Below are positions 26,355-33,252 of a stretch of 64,000 nucleotides of DNA, one piece after another. Both the position numbers and the translations under genes were made by a program. The stretch spans positions 62,001 to 126,000 of the forward strand of contig NZ_BAABWV010000014.1 in NCBI RefSeq assembly GCF_040365005.1, given 5' to 3'. Source of the stretch: Antarcticimicrobium sp040365005 (lineage in GTDB: Bacteria > Pseudomonadota > Alphaproteobacteria > Rhodobacterales > Rhodobacteraceae). How positions within the stretch are numbered: position 1 is the first letter of the stretch; each line of letters opens with the position of its first letter. The notes beneath the pieces are model-generated. The model searched no databases and was not told the DNA's origin. It saw only the letters and a list, made by a program, of their open reading frames with translations.

Positions 26355-26825
26355 TTACATGTCGTAGGCGAAGCTGGCGATGTAGCGGCGTCCGCGCACC
26401 GGGGTGCCCGCGCCCTCGGTAGTCAGCGGCACGGCGATCTCGTTGGGGCTGTCGCGCATGTCCTCGACGGCCGCGTCGACATGCAGGGTGTAACCGGCAT
26501 CGAACAGCGCATCGGCAAGGTCCAGCGTGATCTCGAGGCTGCGGCCCGCGCCGACGCTGGCGCCGGTGATGCCGTCGACCTGCGCCGTGTCGCCGCCGGT
26601 GACGCGGTACCAATCAGTCAGGTGCTTGTAGTATTTCGACTTGCCGCCGGCCATCCACAGGCTGCCCACATAGGCGCCCGAGGTGTCGGTCACGTAAAGC
26701 GCGAGATAGGCGCCGTCGCCGCCATAGTTGTTGAGTGTCGTGGTCAGCGTGACCGGGCGCGCCATGGCGTAGCCCGGAACGGTCAGGGCAGTGGTCAGAG
26801 CCAGCGTGGCAAGAAGCGATTTCAT
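26355..26825 (-). CDS. Exported DUF2271 protein with ApbE flavinylation motif
   Basis: 156 aa. Residues 1-22 form a signal peptide ending near AMA. The mature part matches DUF2271 (TLNNYGGDGAYLALYVTD, LWMAGGKSKYYKHLTDWYR, and the C-terminal RGRRYIASFAYDM). Residues 84-90, D-G-I-T-G-A-S, fit the ApbE target consensus D-x-x-(S/T)-G-A-(T/S), making Ser90 the predicted covalent FMN site. It is encoded 12 bases before the transmembrane flavoprotein and shares the operon with ApbE. Function inferred: periplasmic electron acceptor or carrier. Confidence 0.85.
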   Translation of the reverse strand: MKSLLATLALTTALTVPGYAMARPVTLTTTLNNYGGDGAYLALYVTDTSGAYVGSLWMAGGKSKYYKHLTDWYRVTGGDTAQVDGITGASVGAGRSLEITLDLADALFDAGYTLHVDAAVEDMRDSPNEIAVPLTTEGAGTPVRGRRYIASFAYDM

Positions 26826-26859
26826 CGGTCGTATCCTTTTTCAGAGGGGGAGGAGGGGA

Positions 26860-27240
26860 TTAGTTCACCTGAACCTTCGGCGGTGTGCCGGTGCCGAAAA
26901 GGCCGTTTTGCGGCGGTGCGACGGTGCCGGCGGGGGCGGGGTTCCTGGCGCCGCCGCGGCGACCTTCATCGTCGTCGTCATCATCATCATCGTGGTCGTC
27001 ATCATCATCATCGTCGTCATCATCGTCGCCGAACAGGCGCCACCATTTCCGGTGTTTTCCGTGGTGGTCATCGTCGTCACGGACCCGGACCAGCGACGGC
27101 GCCTCTGTGCCGTCATCGAAAAGCGCGGAAAAGGCCTGGGAGCCGTCGCCGGTAGAGGCGCGCATCGCGCTCCAGGCGGGCACGCCGATGGCGGTGGTCA
27201 AGGCCGTGGAGGTAACAAGAATCGCAAGGGTCTTTCTCAT
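26860..27240 (-). CDS. Exported poly-aspartate protein
   Basis: 126 aa with a signal peptide (residues 1-25). Residues 55-58 are four Asp followed by two His, then a basic/aromatic GKHRKWWRLF stretch, then 11 Asp, one His and 8 Asp (residues 72-91). The tract is encoded by a 60-bp run of GAT/GAC/CAC codons (26968-27027). No family is recognised. The acidic tract could bind Ca2+, Fe or other cations in the periplasm. It is the first gene after the 49-bp CTGA/TCAG array and probably leads the operon with DUF2271, the flavoprotein and apbE. GGAG precedes the ATG. Confidence 0.8.
   Translation of the reverse strand: MRKTLAILVTSTALTTAIGVPAWSAMRASTGDGSQAFSALFDDGTEAPSLVRVRDDDDHHGKHRKWWRLFGDDDDDDDDDDDHDDDDDDDDEGRRGGARNPAPAGTVAPPQNGLFGTGTPPKVQVN
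26968..27027. repeat. GAY trinucleotide tract encoding poly-Asp
   Basis: Twenty codons in a row are GAT or GAC with a single CAC. The near-perfect 3-bp periodicity could change length by slippage without breaking the frame. Confidence 0.9.
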
Positions 27241-27286
27241 GGCAGGGTCTCCTTTTCGTCTGCTGACCCCAATTTGGCGATCGGAC

Positions 27287-27335
27287 CTGAGGGCTTCCTG
27301 ACAACGGGGCGATTCCCGCTTCAGCTTGCCGTCAG
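27287..27335. promoter_or_regulatory. Candidate response-regulator operator array 1
   Basis: CTGA at 27287 and 27298 and TCAG at 27321 and 27332 form CTGA-N7-CTGA-N19-TCAG-N7-TCAG. The 11-bp spacing within each pair is typical of OmpR-family direct-repeat sites. It lies 47 bases upstream of the poly-Asp gene start. The same geometry recurs at 28442-28490. Confidence 0.7.
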
Positions 27336-27340
27336 GAAGG

Positions 27341-27368
27341 GAAAATGCCCCGCCAGGGAATGGCGGGG
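27341..27368 (-). terminator. Terminator after the cytochrome b561-like gene
   Basis: On the minus strand an 8-bp stem CCCCGCCA/TGGCGGGG with loop TTCCC is followed by CATTTTCC. It lies 40 bases after the cytochrome gene stop and just before operator array 1, separating the two minus-strand transcription units. Confidence 0.7.
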
Positions 27369-27408
27369 CCAGGTAGGCCGAAGGGACACATCGGCCGGAG
27401 GAATGGGG

Positions 27409-28065
27409 TCAAATGATGTCCTCGGGTCCGGGGGCGCGCTTGTCGCCGGTGATCATGGCGCGGGCCAGGTTTTCACGATGCCGGACCGAGGCCAGGGCAA
27501 CGCCCGCCACGTGCAGCGCGATCAGGAACAGCATCAGGTTGGCAAAGGTTTCGTGCACCTCTTTCAGCGGTCCATCGCCGTATTCGCCGTGGTCCCCGTC
27601 ACCATCGGCCCAGGCGGGCGCGACGATCTGCGGCATCTCGGGCAGCATCGCAAGGCGGTCCGGTTCCTCCATGAGCCAGCCGGTAAAGGCCGTGCCCGAG
27701 AGAGCGGCAAGCAGCGCCACGATCATGGCGGCGCCGGCGGGGTTGTGACCGAGGTATCGCCGCTCGCCCCCGCGCACCATGTCGCCGAGATAGGACAGCG
27801 TGTCGTGGGGGCCCTTGATGAACTGGGAAAAGCGCGCGTACCGGCTTCCGACGAGGCCCCAGACCAGCCGGAACGCCACCAGGGCGGCCACGATGTAGCC
27901 CGCGATCTCATGCACCGGTTGCAGCTCCTCCGCCGAGAGCCAGGCGACCGCGAAGGCGGCGACGAGCCCCCAGTGGAACAGCCGCACCAGCGGATCCCAG
28001 ACACGGACATTGCCAGAGGCCCCGGTTTCCGTCTGCGGTGCCACTGGCTGTGCGGAGTCAGTCAT
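27409..28065 (-). CDS. Cytochrome b561-like membrane protein
   Basis: 218 aa. Four hydrophobic segments are seen (about residues 33-50, 53-71, 108-127 and 172-192) in the layout of the cytochrome b561/Ni-Fe hydrogenase b-subunit family. Candidate haem histidines occur in RLFHWGL (residue ~30), LQPVHEIAGY, LKEVHETFAN and ALHVAGV. It starts 8 bases inside the end of the small PepSY gene, so they are co-translated. Likely passes electrons between quinol and a periplasmic partner; the partner is not proven. Confidence 0.88.
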   Translation of the reverse strand: MTDSAQPVAPQTETGASGNVRVWDPLVRLFHWGLVAAFAVAWLSAEELQPVHEIAGYIVAALVAFRLVWGLVGSRYARFSQFIKGPHDTLSYLGDMVRGGERRYLGHNPAGAAMIVALLAALSGTAFTGWLMEEPDRLAMLPEMPQIVAPAWADGDGDHGEYGDGPLKEVHETFANLMLFLIALHVAGVALASVRHRENLARAMITGDKRAPGPEDII

Positions 28066-28390
28066 TCTTGCGGTCCCCCTTGCGATCCGCCTTGTGATCC
28101 CGGCGCGGGCGATCACCCTCGTCGTCCTCGTATTCGAATTCCATCACCTCGAGCGTGGCGGGGTTCACGGTGACCTCGATGGGGCGCCCTTCGGCATCCC
28201 GCCCTTTGATCTCGTAACAGCCGTCGTCGATCTTGATCCGTCGAACGGTCCAGCCGTTCTCCTCGGCAAGGCGGGCCACGGCATCCCTTGGCTGCCAATC
28301 CGTCATCGGAACGAAACAATCGTCCTCGGCCAAGGCCATCCCCGCTGGCAAGACCGCGAGAAAGCCGAGAATTGTCAATGTCTTCTTCAT
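28058..28390 (-). CDS. Small periplasmic PepSY-domain protein
   Basis: 110 aa with a signal peptide ending around ALA-E (residue 22). One PepSY domain follows (WQPRDAVARLAEENGWTVRRIKIDDGCYEIKGRD with VTVNPATLEVME), then an acidic patch and a basic tail rich in Asp, Lys and Arg. Two cysteines (residues 25 and 58) could form a disulfide. It is divergent from the response regulator gene, and operator array 2 lies between them. Similar PepSY genes often accompany two-component systems that sense cations. Confidence 0.88.
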   Translation of the reverse strand: MKKTLTILGFLAVLPAGMALAEDDCFVPMTDWQPRDAVARLAEENGWTVRRIKIDDGCYEIKGRDAEGRPIEVTVNPATLEVMEFEYEDDEGDRPRRDHKADRKGDRKND

Positions 28391-28441
28391 GGGCCAAACT
28401 CCTCGTTGCGACCAGGGTGATGCGAGTCTTGCGCGACGAAG

Positions 28442-28490
28442 CTGACGGGAGCCTGAAGAGGGCCGGTCGCTTCTGTCAGCTTGGCTTCAG
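28442..28490. promoter_or_regulatory. Candidate response-regulator operator array 2
   Basis: CTGA at 28442 and 28453 and TCAG at 28476 and 28487, with exactly the N7-N19-N7 spacing of array 1. It lies in the divergent region, 52 bases from the PepSY start and about 100 bases from the response-regulator start, suiting control of the PepSY-cytochrome unit and autoregulation. Confidence 0.7.
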
Positions 28491-28509
28491 CCTGAGACAT
28501 GAAAAAGGA

Positions 28510-28581
28510 GTCGTCACAAGGGAAATGGAAGTTTTGCGTCAACCGGTCACATCGAAACGGGTCGCCACAAGGGAAATGGAA
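28510..28581 (+). repeat. 21-bp direct repeat in front of the response regulator gene
   Basis: GTCGTCACAAGGGAAATGGAA (28510-28530, given here as its 21 positions with one mismatch to the second copy) recurs at 28561-28581, 51 bp apart. The second copy holds the likely ribosome-binding site and ends 5 bases before ATG 28587. Confidence 0.8.
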
Positions 28582-28586
28582 CGACC

Positions 28587-29246
28587 ATGCGCATCCTTTT
28601 GATCGAGGACGACACCGTTCTGGGCGCCGCGGTGCGCGACCAGATCGCGGCCAATGGCCAGTCGGTGGACTGGGTCACGCGTCTGGATGCCGCGACCGAC
28701 GCGGTGCACGGTGCCTCTTATGACCTGATCCTGCTGGACCTGATGTTGCCGGACGGGCGCGGCATCACGTTCCTCAAGGCGCTGCGCGCGCGGGGTGCGG
28801 TCACGCCGGTGATCATCCTGACCGCGCTCGACCAGGTGTCGGACCGGATCGAGGGGCTGAACGCGGGCGCCGACGACTACCTCGTCAAGCCGTTTGACTT
28901 GGCCGAGCTCTCGGCGCGGATCGGTTCGGTTGCGCGGCGCTACAGCGGCAACCCGAACCCGATCATCACCCATGGGCCGCTGGAAATCGACCTTGCCGCG
29001 CGCAGCATTCGCCGCGACGGCAAGCCGGTGCAACTGACGGCGCGGGAATGGGCGCTGTTCGAGGCCTTCCTGTCTCGTCCGGGGCAGCTTCTGTCCAAGG
29101 CACAGCTGGAGGACAAGCTCTATGCCTTTGACGACGAGGTAGAGAGCAACACCATCGAAGTCCATGTCAGCCGGTTGCGCAAGAAGCTCGGCAGCGCGAT
29201 CATCGAGACCGAGCGCGGCATGGGGTATCGGCTGGGCAAGCCATGA
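28587..29246 (+). CDS. OmpR/PhoB-family response regulator
   Basis: 219 aa. The receiver domain has the acidic pair E7-D8-D9, phospho-acceptor Asp51 in LILLDLMLP, Thr79 and Lys101 in DDYLVKPF. A winged-helix DNA-binding domain follows from about residue 125 (LTAREWALFEAFL, then SNTIEVHVSRLRKKLGS and ERGMGYRLG). It belongs to the QseB/PmrA-like group. The stop overlaps the kinase start by 4 bases. The two CTGA/TCAG arrays nearby are its most likely binding sites. Confidence 0.95.
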   Translation: MRILLIEDDTVLGAAVRDQIAANGQSVDWVTRLDAATDAVHGASYDLILLDLMLPDGRGITFLKALRARGAVTPVIILTALDQVSDRIEGLNAGADDYLVKPFDLAELSARIGSVARRYSGNPNPIITHGPLEIDLAARSIRRDGKPVQLTAREWALFEAFLSRPGQLLSKAQLEDKLYAFDDEVESNTIEVHVSRLRKKLGSAIIETERGMGYRLGKP

Positions 29247-30610
29247 GGTTTCCGCGCAGCCTTCAGGCGCGGCTCGGGCTGTCGGTCGGGCTGGTTCTGA
29301 CGACCCTGTGGCTGCTGGCCGCGACGCTTACCGCCCTGATCGTGCGGGGCGAGATGGACGAGGTGTTCGACAGCGCCCTGCGGGAAACCGCCGAGCGTAT
29401 CCTGCCGCTGGCGGTGACCGACATCGTCGGGCGCGAGGAAGAGGGGGTGACCCAACGGCTCGCCCCGGTCCGGGAACACCTGGAGTTCTTTACCTATGTC
29501 GTGCGCGACGCCGAGGGGCGCATCCTGCTGCAGTCCCACGCGGCGAACCCGCAGATTTTTCCGCCCTACGACGGGCCGGGGTTTCACCAGACCGCGACCC
29601 ATCGCTTTTACAATGACGCGGCCCTTCAGGACACGGTCCGCATCACCGTCGCGGAACCGCTGGCCCATCGCGCGGCGGTGGCGCGGGAAATCCAGCTGGG
29701 TCTCGGGCTGCCGCTGCTGATCGTGCTGCCCGTGGCGTTGGCGGCGATCGTCCTCGCGGTCCGGACCACGCTTGGGTCGTTGCGCCGGTTTCGCACCAGC
29801 CTCGAGGCGCGGAATGCGCGCGATCTCTCGCCGGTCGCCACCGGGGATCTGCCGGCGGAAATCCACCCGCTGGCGACGACGCTCAACAGCCTGCTGGACC
29901 GGCTGCGAGAGGCTTTCGAGGCCGAGCGCAGCTTTGCCGCCAATGCCGCGCACGAGTTGCGCACGCCACTCGCCGGGGCCATCGCGCAGGCGCAGCGTCT
30001 GCAGTCTGAAACCCGCGATCCGGCCGCCGAGGCCCGCGCGGCAGAGATCGAGACCACGCTCAAACGGCTGACGCGGCTCTCCGAACGCCTGATGCAGCTT
30101 GCAAGGGCCGAGGGCGGGCGGCTCCGGCTGGACCAGAGCATGGACCTGCGCACGGTGGCCCGCGTCGTAGTCGAGGATATCGGGCGCGCGCACGTCCCTG
30201 ACCGCATCGCGCTGACGCTGCCCGAGGGGCCGGTCCTGTCCGATCTCGATCCGGACGCCTTCGGGATTCTCTGTCGGAACCTGGTGGAGAACGCCCTGCG
30301 CCATGGGGCGGCAGACGCTTTGATCGACGTGACCCTGACCTCGGATGGGCAGTTGGTGGTCGCCAATGACGGGCCGGTACTGTCCCGCGAAACGCTCGAC
30401 CAGTTGACGGCGCGGTTCGAACGTGCGGACGCAAGCAGCGATGGCAGCGGGCTGGGCCTTGCCATCGTTGCCGCCATCGCAGACCGGATCGGAAGCCCGC
30501 TGGTGCTGCAGTCTCCGCGCCCTGGGGCGTCGTCCGGTTTCCAGGCCTCCGTCAGGTTGCCGACAGACAGTTCGGCGGTATCTGCACCGTCTGACATTTC
30601 CTCGACCTGA
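29243..30610 (+). CDS. Sensor histidine kinase
   Basis: 455 aa inner-membrane kinase. Transmembrane helices lie at ~12-34 and ~153-173 and bracket a ~118-residue periplasmic sensor. A HAMP-like linker leads to the H-box with His237 (NAAHELRTPLAG), then the N-box (CRNLVENALRHG) and G-box (GSGLGLAIVAAIA). The periplasmic segment right after the first helix contains R47-E-T-A-E51, an RExxE pattern; this may be coincidental. Partner of the response regulator just upstream. The signal is unknown. Confidence 0.94.
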   Translation: MRFPRSLQARLGLSVGLVLTTLWLLAATLTALIVRGEMDEVFDSALRETAERILPLAVTDIVGREEEGVTQRLAPVREHLEFFTYVVRDAEGRILLQSHAANPQIFPPYDGPGFHQTATHRFYNDAALQDTVRITVAEPLAHRAAVAREIQLGLGLPLLIVLPVALAAIVLAVRTTLGSLRRFRTSLEARNARDLSPVATGDLPAEIHPLATTLNSLLDRLREAFEAERSFAANAAHELRTPLAGAIAQAQRLQSETRDPAAEARAAEIETTLKRLTRLSERLMQLARAEGGRLRLDQSMDLRTVARVVVEDIGRAHVPDRIALTLPEGPVLSDLDPDAFGILCRNLVENALRHGAADALIDVTLTSDGQLVVANDGPVLSRETLDQLTARFERADASSDGSGLGLAIVAAIADRIGSPLVLQSPRPGASSGFQASVRLPTDSSAVSAPSDISST

Positions 30611-30675
30611 CGAGGGGCATGCCAGGCGGTCCGACGCGTGGGGCAGGGCTCAGGGGTGTTGTCGGTCAAGGGGGG

Positions 30676-30994
30676 CGAGGCGACCTCCATTGCCGATCTG
30701 GTAAAGGGGAGGGGCGTGAACCGTGGCAGCCGTTATGCAACCTTCGGTATCCAGCAGATCGTGACCAGGGCGCTCGGCAAGCTCGAGGCGTTCTTTGGTC
30801 GCAGGATCGAAGCGGCCAAGGCGTCGGGGCAGATCGGCGCAGATATCCACACGGAGGGCGCGGCCCGGTCACTGGTCGCCTTGACCGTCGGGTTCCGCGT
30901 TCTGGCGCGCGGTGCCCGTGATGCGGAGGCCCTGCGCTCCATCAAGGGGGCCGCGCTGCGCATTATCGGTGTGACAGACACGACACGGATCTGA
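30676..30994 (+). pseudogene. TetR-family regulator remnant with internal deletion
   Basis: The sequence GGEATSIADLVKGRGVNRGSRYATFG matches the helix-turn-helix of TetR regulators. It then jumps straight to a C-terminal-like segment (LEAFFGRRIEAAKASGQI, then ALTVGFRVLARGARDAEALRSIKGAALRIIG). About 60 residues that normally lie between these parts are missing, as is the normal N-terminus. At most ~118 codons remain open (from a GTG at 30638), against ~195 in intact relatives. Very probably not functional. Confidence 0.75.
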
Positions 30995-31146
30995 CCAATC
31001 CCCGGGCCGCTTTGTCAGGATCAGCTGCCAGATGAAATCCGCGTTCGCTCCGATCCCGATCGCCTCCGCATCGCCCCAACAGGGGATGGTGCCCGGTCAG
31101 GCTTGGGTTGAAGCGCCTCTCGTCGGCTGCTACGGATACCCCGAAT

Positions 31147-31228
31147 CCGTTGGGGTGCCCCGTCAGGGGCTGAGAGGCGCAAGCTGACCCATCGAACCTG
31201 ATCCGGGCAATACCGGCGTAGGGAACGG
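31147..31228 (+). promoter_or_regulatory. TPP riboswitch (THI element)
   Basis: The thi-box consensus is plain: GGGGTGCC...GGGCTGAGAGG, then ACCCATCGAACCTGATCCGGG and CCGGCGTAGGGAACGG. The P1 stem is CCGTT (31147-31151) with AACGG (31224-31228). It precedes thiD and the thiamine operon and should lower their expression when thiamine pyrophosphate is abundant. Confidence 0.96.
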
Positions 31229-31264
31229 AGCATGATCTGGCTTGGCCGTAGGCTGCCGCCTTTT

Positions 31265-31293
31265 CTTCCTCCTCCCGTCGTTGGTGGAGGAAG
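31265..31293 (+). promoter_or_regulatory. Shine-Dalgarno sequestering hairpin of the TPP riboswitch
   Basis: CTTCCTCC (31265-31272) is complementary to GGAGGAAG (31286-31293), which holds the thiD ribosome-binding site three bases before ATG 31296. The two arms form a hairpin with a 13-base loop. This is a plausible translational expression platform; no terminator-like T-run is seen. Confidence 0.7.
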
Positions 31294-31295
31294 CG

Positions 31296-32099
31296 ATGAA
31301 GAAGACAACATCCGCACTGACCATAGCAGGCTCCGACAGCGGCGGAGGCGCGGGCATCCAGGCCGATCTGAAGACCTTCTCGGCGCTCGGGGTCTATGGC
31401 ACCAGCGCGATCACCGCGATTACGGCACAGAACACCCGCGGCGTGTTTGCGGTCGAGCCGGTACCGCCCGCGATGGTCGTGGCGCAGATCCGCGCGGTGC
31501 TCGACGACATCCCGCCAGCGGCGATCAAGATCGGGATGCTGGCCTCGTCCGAGATCGTCGAGGCGGTCGCCTCCGCGATCAAGGACTACGACGGCCCGGT
31601 CGTGCTCGACCCGGTGATGGTGGCGAAATCCGGCGATGCGCTGCTGGCGCGGGAGGCCGAGGCGGCGCTGATCGAAAGGCTGTTGCCCCGCGCGGACGTG
31701 CTGACGCCCAACCTTCCCGAAGCCGCCCGCCTGTTGGGCTGCAACCCGGCGCGCGATGCGACGGAGGCCGAGGCGCAGGGGCGTGCGCTGTGCGGGCTCG
31801 GCGCGCGGGCGGTGCTGATGAAGGGCGGCCATGCCGAGGGGCCGAGTTGCATCGACCGGCTGGTAACAGCATCCGGCGTCGTGGCGATGGAGCAGCCCCG
31901 GCTTGTCACGCGCAACACCCACGGGACGGGATGCAGCCTGTCCTCGGCCGTCGCGGCAGAACTGGCAAAAGGGGTCGGGGTCGAACCGGCGGTACGGCGT
32001 GCGCAGGTCTGGCTGCACGGCGCGATCGGCGCGGCCGACGGGCTGGGGATCGGCGAGGGTCACGGTCCCGTCCACCATTTTCACGAGGTCTGGACATGA
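31296..32099 (+). CDS. thiD: Hydroxymethylpyrimidine/phosphomethylpyrimidine kinase
   Basis: 267 aa ribokinase-fold enzyme that phosphorylates HMP to HMP-PP for thiamine synthesis. The N-terminus LTIAGSDSGGGAGIQADLK, the VLDPVMVAKSGD motif and the anion-hole GTGCSLSSA near the C-terminus are conserved. The start at 31296 has GGAGGA upstream, inside the riboswitch expression platform; a spurious longer frame opens at 31242. First gene of the operon; its stop overlaps the thiO start (ATGA). Confidence 0.96.
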   Translation: MKKTTSALTIAGSDSGGGAGIQADLKTFSALGVYGTSAITAITAQNTRGVFAVEPVPPAMVVAQIRAVLDDIPPAAIKIGMLASSEIVEAVASAIKDYDGPVVLDPVMVAKSGDALLAREAEAALIERLLPRADVLTPNLPEAARLLGCNPARDATEAEAQGRALCGLGARAVLMKGGHAEGPSCIDRLVTASGVVAMEQPRLVTRNTHGTGCSLSSAVAAELAKGVGVEPAVRRAQVWLHGAIGAADGLGIGEGHGPVHHFHEVWT

Positions 32100-33073
32100 C
32101 GCGGGCGACGGTCATCGGCGCCGGGGTCGCCGGGCTTTGCGTGGCGACCGAACTGGTCGCGCGGGGCTGCGAGGTGACGGTTTTCGACCCCGCCCCCCGG
32201 CCCGGTCCGCATGGCTGTTCCTGGTGGGCCGGCGGGATGCTGGCCCCGTTCTGCGAGGGCGAAACGGCCGAGGAACCGGTGGTGCGGCTGGGCAAACAGG
32301 CCGCCGAATGGTGGGAACGGCAGGGGGTGACCGTCGAACGGTTCGGGACCCTCGTCGTGACGCTTGACCGGGACCGGCGCGAGCTTGACCGTTTCGCACG
32401 GCGGATCGAAGGGTACAGGCGTCTGGATGCCTCGGCGCTGGCCGAATTGGAACCCGACCTCGGTGGCCGGTTCGACCGGGCGCTGCATGTTGTCGATGAG
32501 GCGCATCTCACGCCGCGCCTGGCGCTCAACCACCTGCGCGACCGGCTGGAACAGGCCGGCGTCACCTTTATCGCCGAGACCGGCCGCCCCGATGGCCTGA
32601 CCTTCGACTGTCGCGGGCTTGCGGCGCGGGACAGCCTTTCCGACCTGCGCGGGGTCAAGGGCGAGACGGTGCTGCTGCGCAGCCCCGACATCCGTCTGCG
32701 CCGCCCGGTGCGGCTGTTGCACCCGCGCTTTCCGCTTTACGTCGTTCCACGCGGCGACGGGCTGTTCATGCTGGGCGCGACGCAGATCGAGAGCGACGAT
32801 CGCCGTCGAAGCGTCCGCTCGGCGCTCGAACTGCTCTCGGCCGCCTATGCGCTGCACCCGGCCTTCGGCGAGGCCGAGCTGGTGGAGATCGGCGCCGATG
32901 CGCGCCCCGCCTTTCCCGACAACCTGCCCCGCGTCAGTCAGCGCGGCCAGACCATCCACGTCAACGGCCTTTTCCGCCACGGTTTCCTGCTCGCGCCCGT
33001 CCTGGCGCGGATGGCGGTGGAGGCGGCCTGCGACGGCACAAAACCGGAGTTTTGGCATGAAGATCATGATTAA
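32096..33073 (+). CDS. thiO: Glycine oxidase ThiO (FAD-dependent)
   Basis: 325 aa DAO-family flavoenzyme that makes iminoglycine for the thiazole ring. The FAD-binding GxGxxG motif is VIGAGVAGLCVATEL at the N-terminus, followed by SWWAGGMLAPFCE. The segment GLFRHGFLLAPVLARM near the C-terminus is typical. It overlaps thiD by 4 bases and thiS by 17 bases. Its place next to thiS-thiG supports ThiO over other amino-acid oxidases. Confidence 0.93.
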   Translation: MTRATVIGAGVAGLCVATELVARGCEVTVFDPAPRPGPHGCSWWAGGMLAPFCEGETAEEPVVRLGKQAAEWWERQGVTVERFGTLVVTLDRDRRELDRFARRIEGYRRLDASALAELEPDLGGRFDRALHVVDEAHLTPRLALNHLRDRLEQAGVTFIAETGRPDGLTFDCRGLAARDSLSDLRGVKGETVLLRSPDIRLRRPVRLLHPRFPLYVVPRGDGLFMLGATQIESDDRRRSVRSALELLSAAYALHPAFGEAELVEIGADARPAFPDNLPRVSQRGQTIHVNGLFRHGFLLAPVLARMAVEAACDGTKPEFWHEDHD

Positions 33074-33251
33074 CGGCACCGAGACCGAGGTGCGGGAAGG
33101 GACGCTCGCCACCATCCTCGAAGAGCTCGGCTATGGCGACGCTAAGGTTGCTACCGCCGTCAACGAGGCCTTCGTGCCCGCGTCGGCGCGCGATGTGGCC
33201 CTTTCCCCCGGTGACCGGGTCGAGATCGTCGCGCCGCGGCAGGGGGGCTGA
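33057..33251 (+). CDS. thiS: Sulfur carrier protein ThiS
   Basis: 64 aa ubiquitin-like carrier. It starts MKIMINGTETEVREG and ends in the required Gly-Gly (PRQGG), the site adenylated by ThiF and thiocarboxylated for thiazole formation. It lies inside the end of thiO and one base before thiG. Short length is normal for the family. Confidence 0.95.
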   Translation: MKIMINGTETEVREGTLATILEELGYGDAKVATAVNEAFVPASARDVALSPGDRVEIVAPRQGG

Positions 33252-33252
33252 G

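Noticed and set aside
23853..27155. Very long open frame (about 1100 codons) on the plus strand opposite apbE and the PepSY flavoprotein
   Set aside because: It mirrors well-supported minus-strand genes with clear domains; its product is Arg/Gly/His-rich with no domain, as expected for a high-GC antisense frame.
30995..31146. Coding-like minus-strand stretch in the gap before the TPP riboswitch
   Set aside because: A few codons look gene-like (GDAEAIGIGANADFIWQL), but stops flank it and no start or family is visible; at most a gene remnant.
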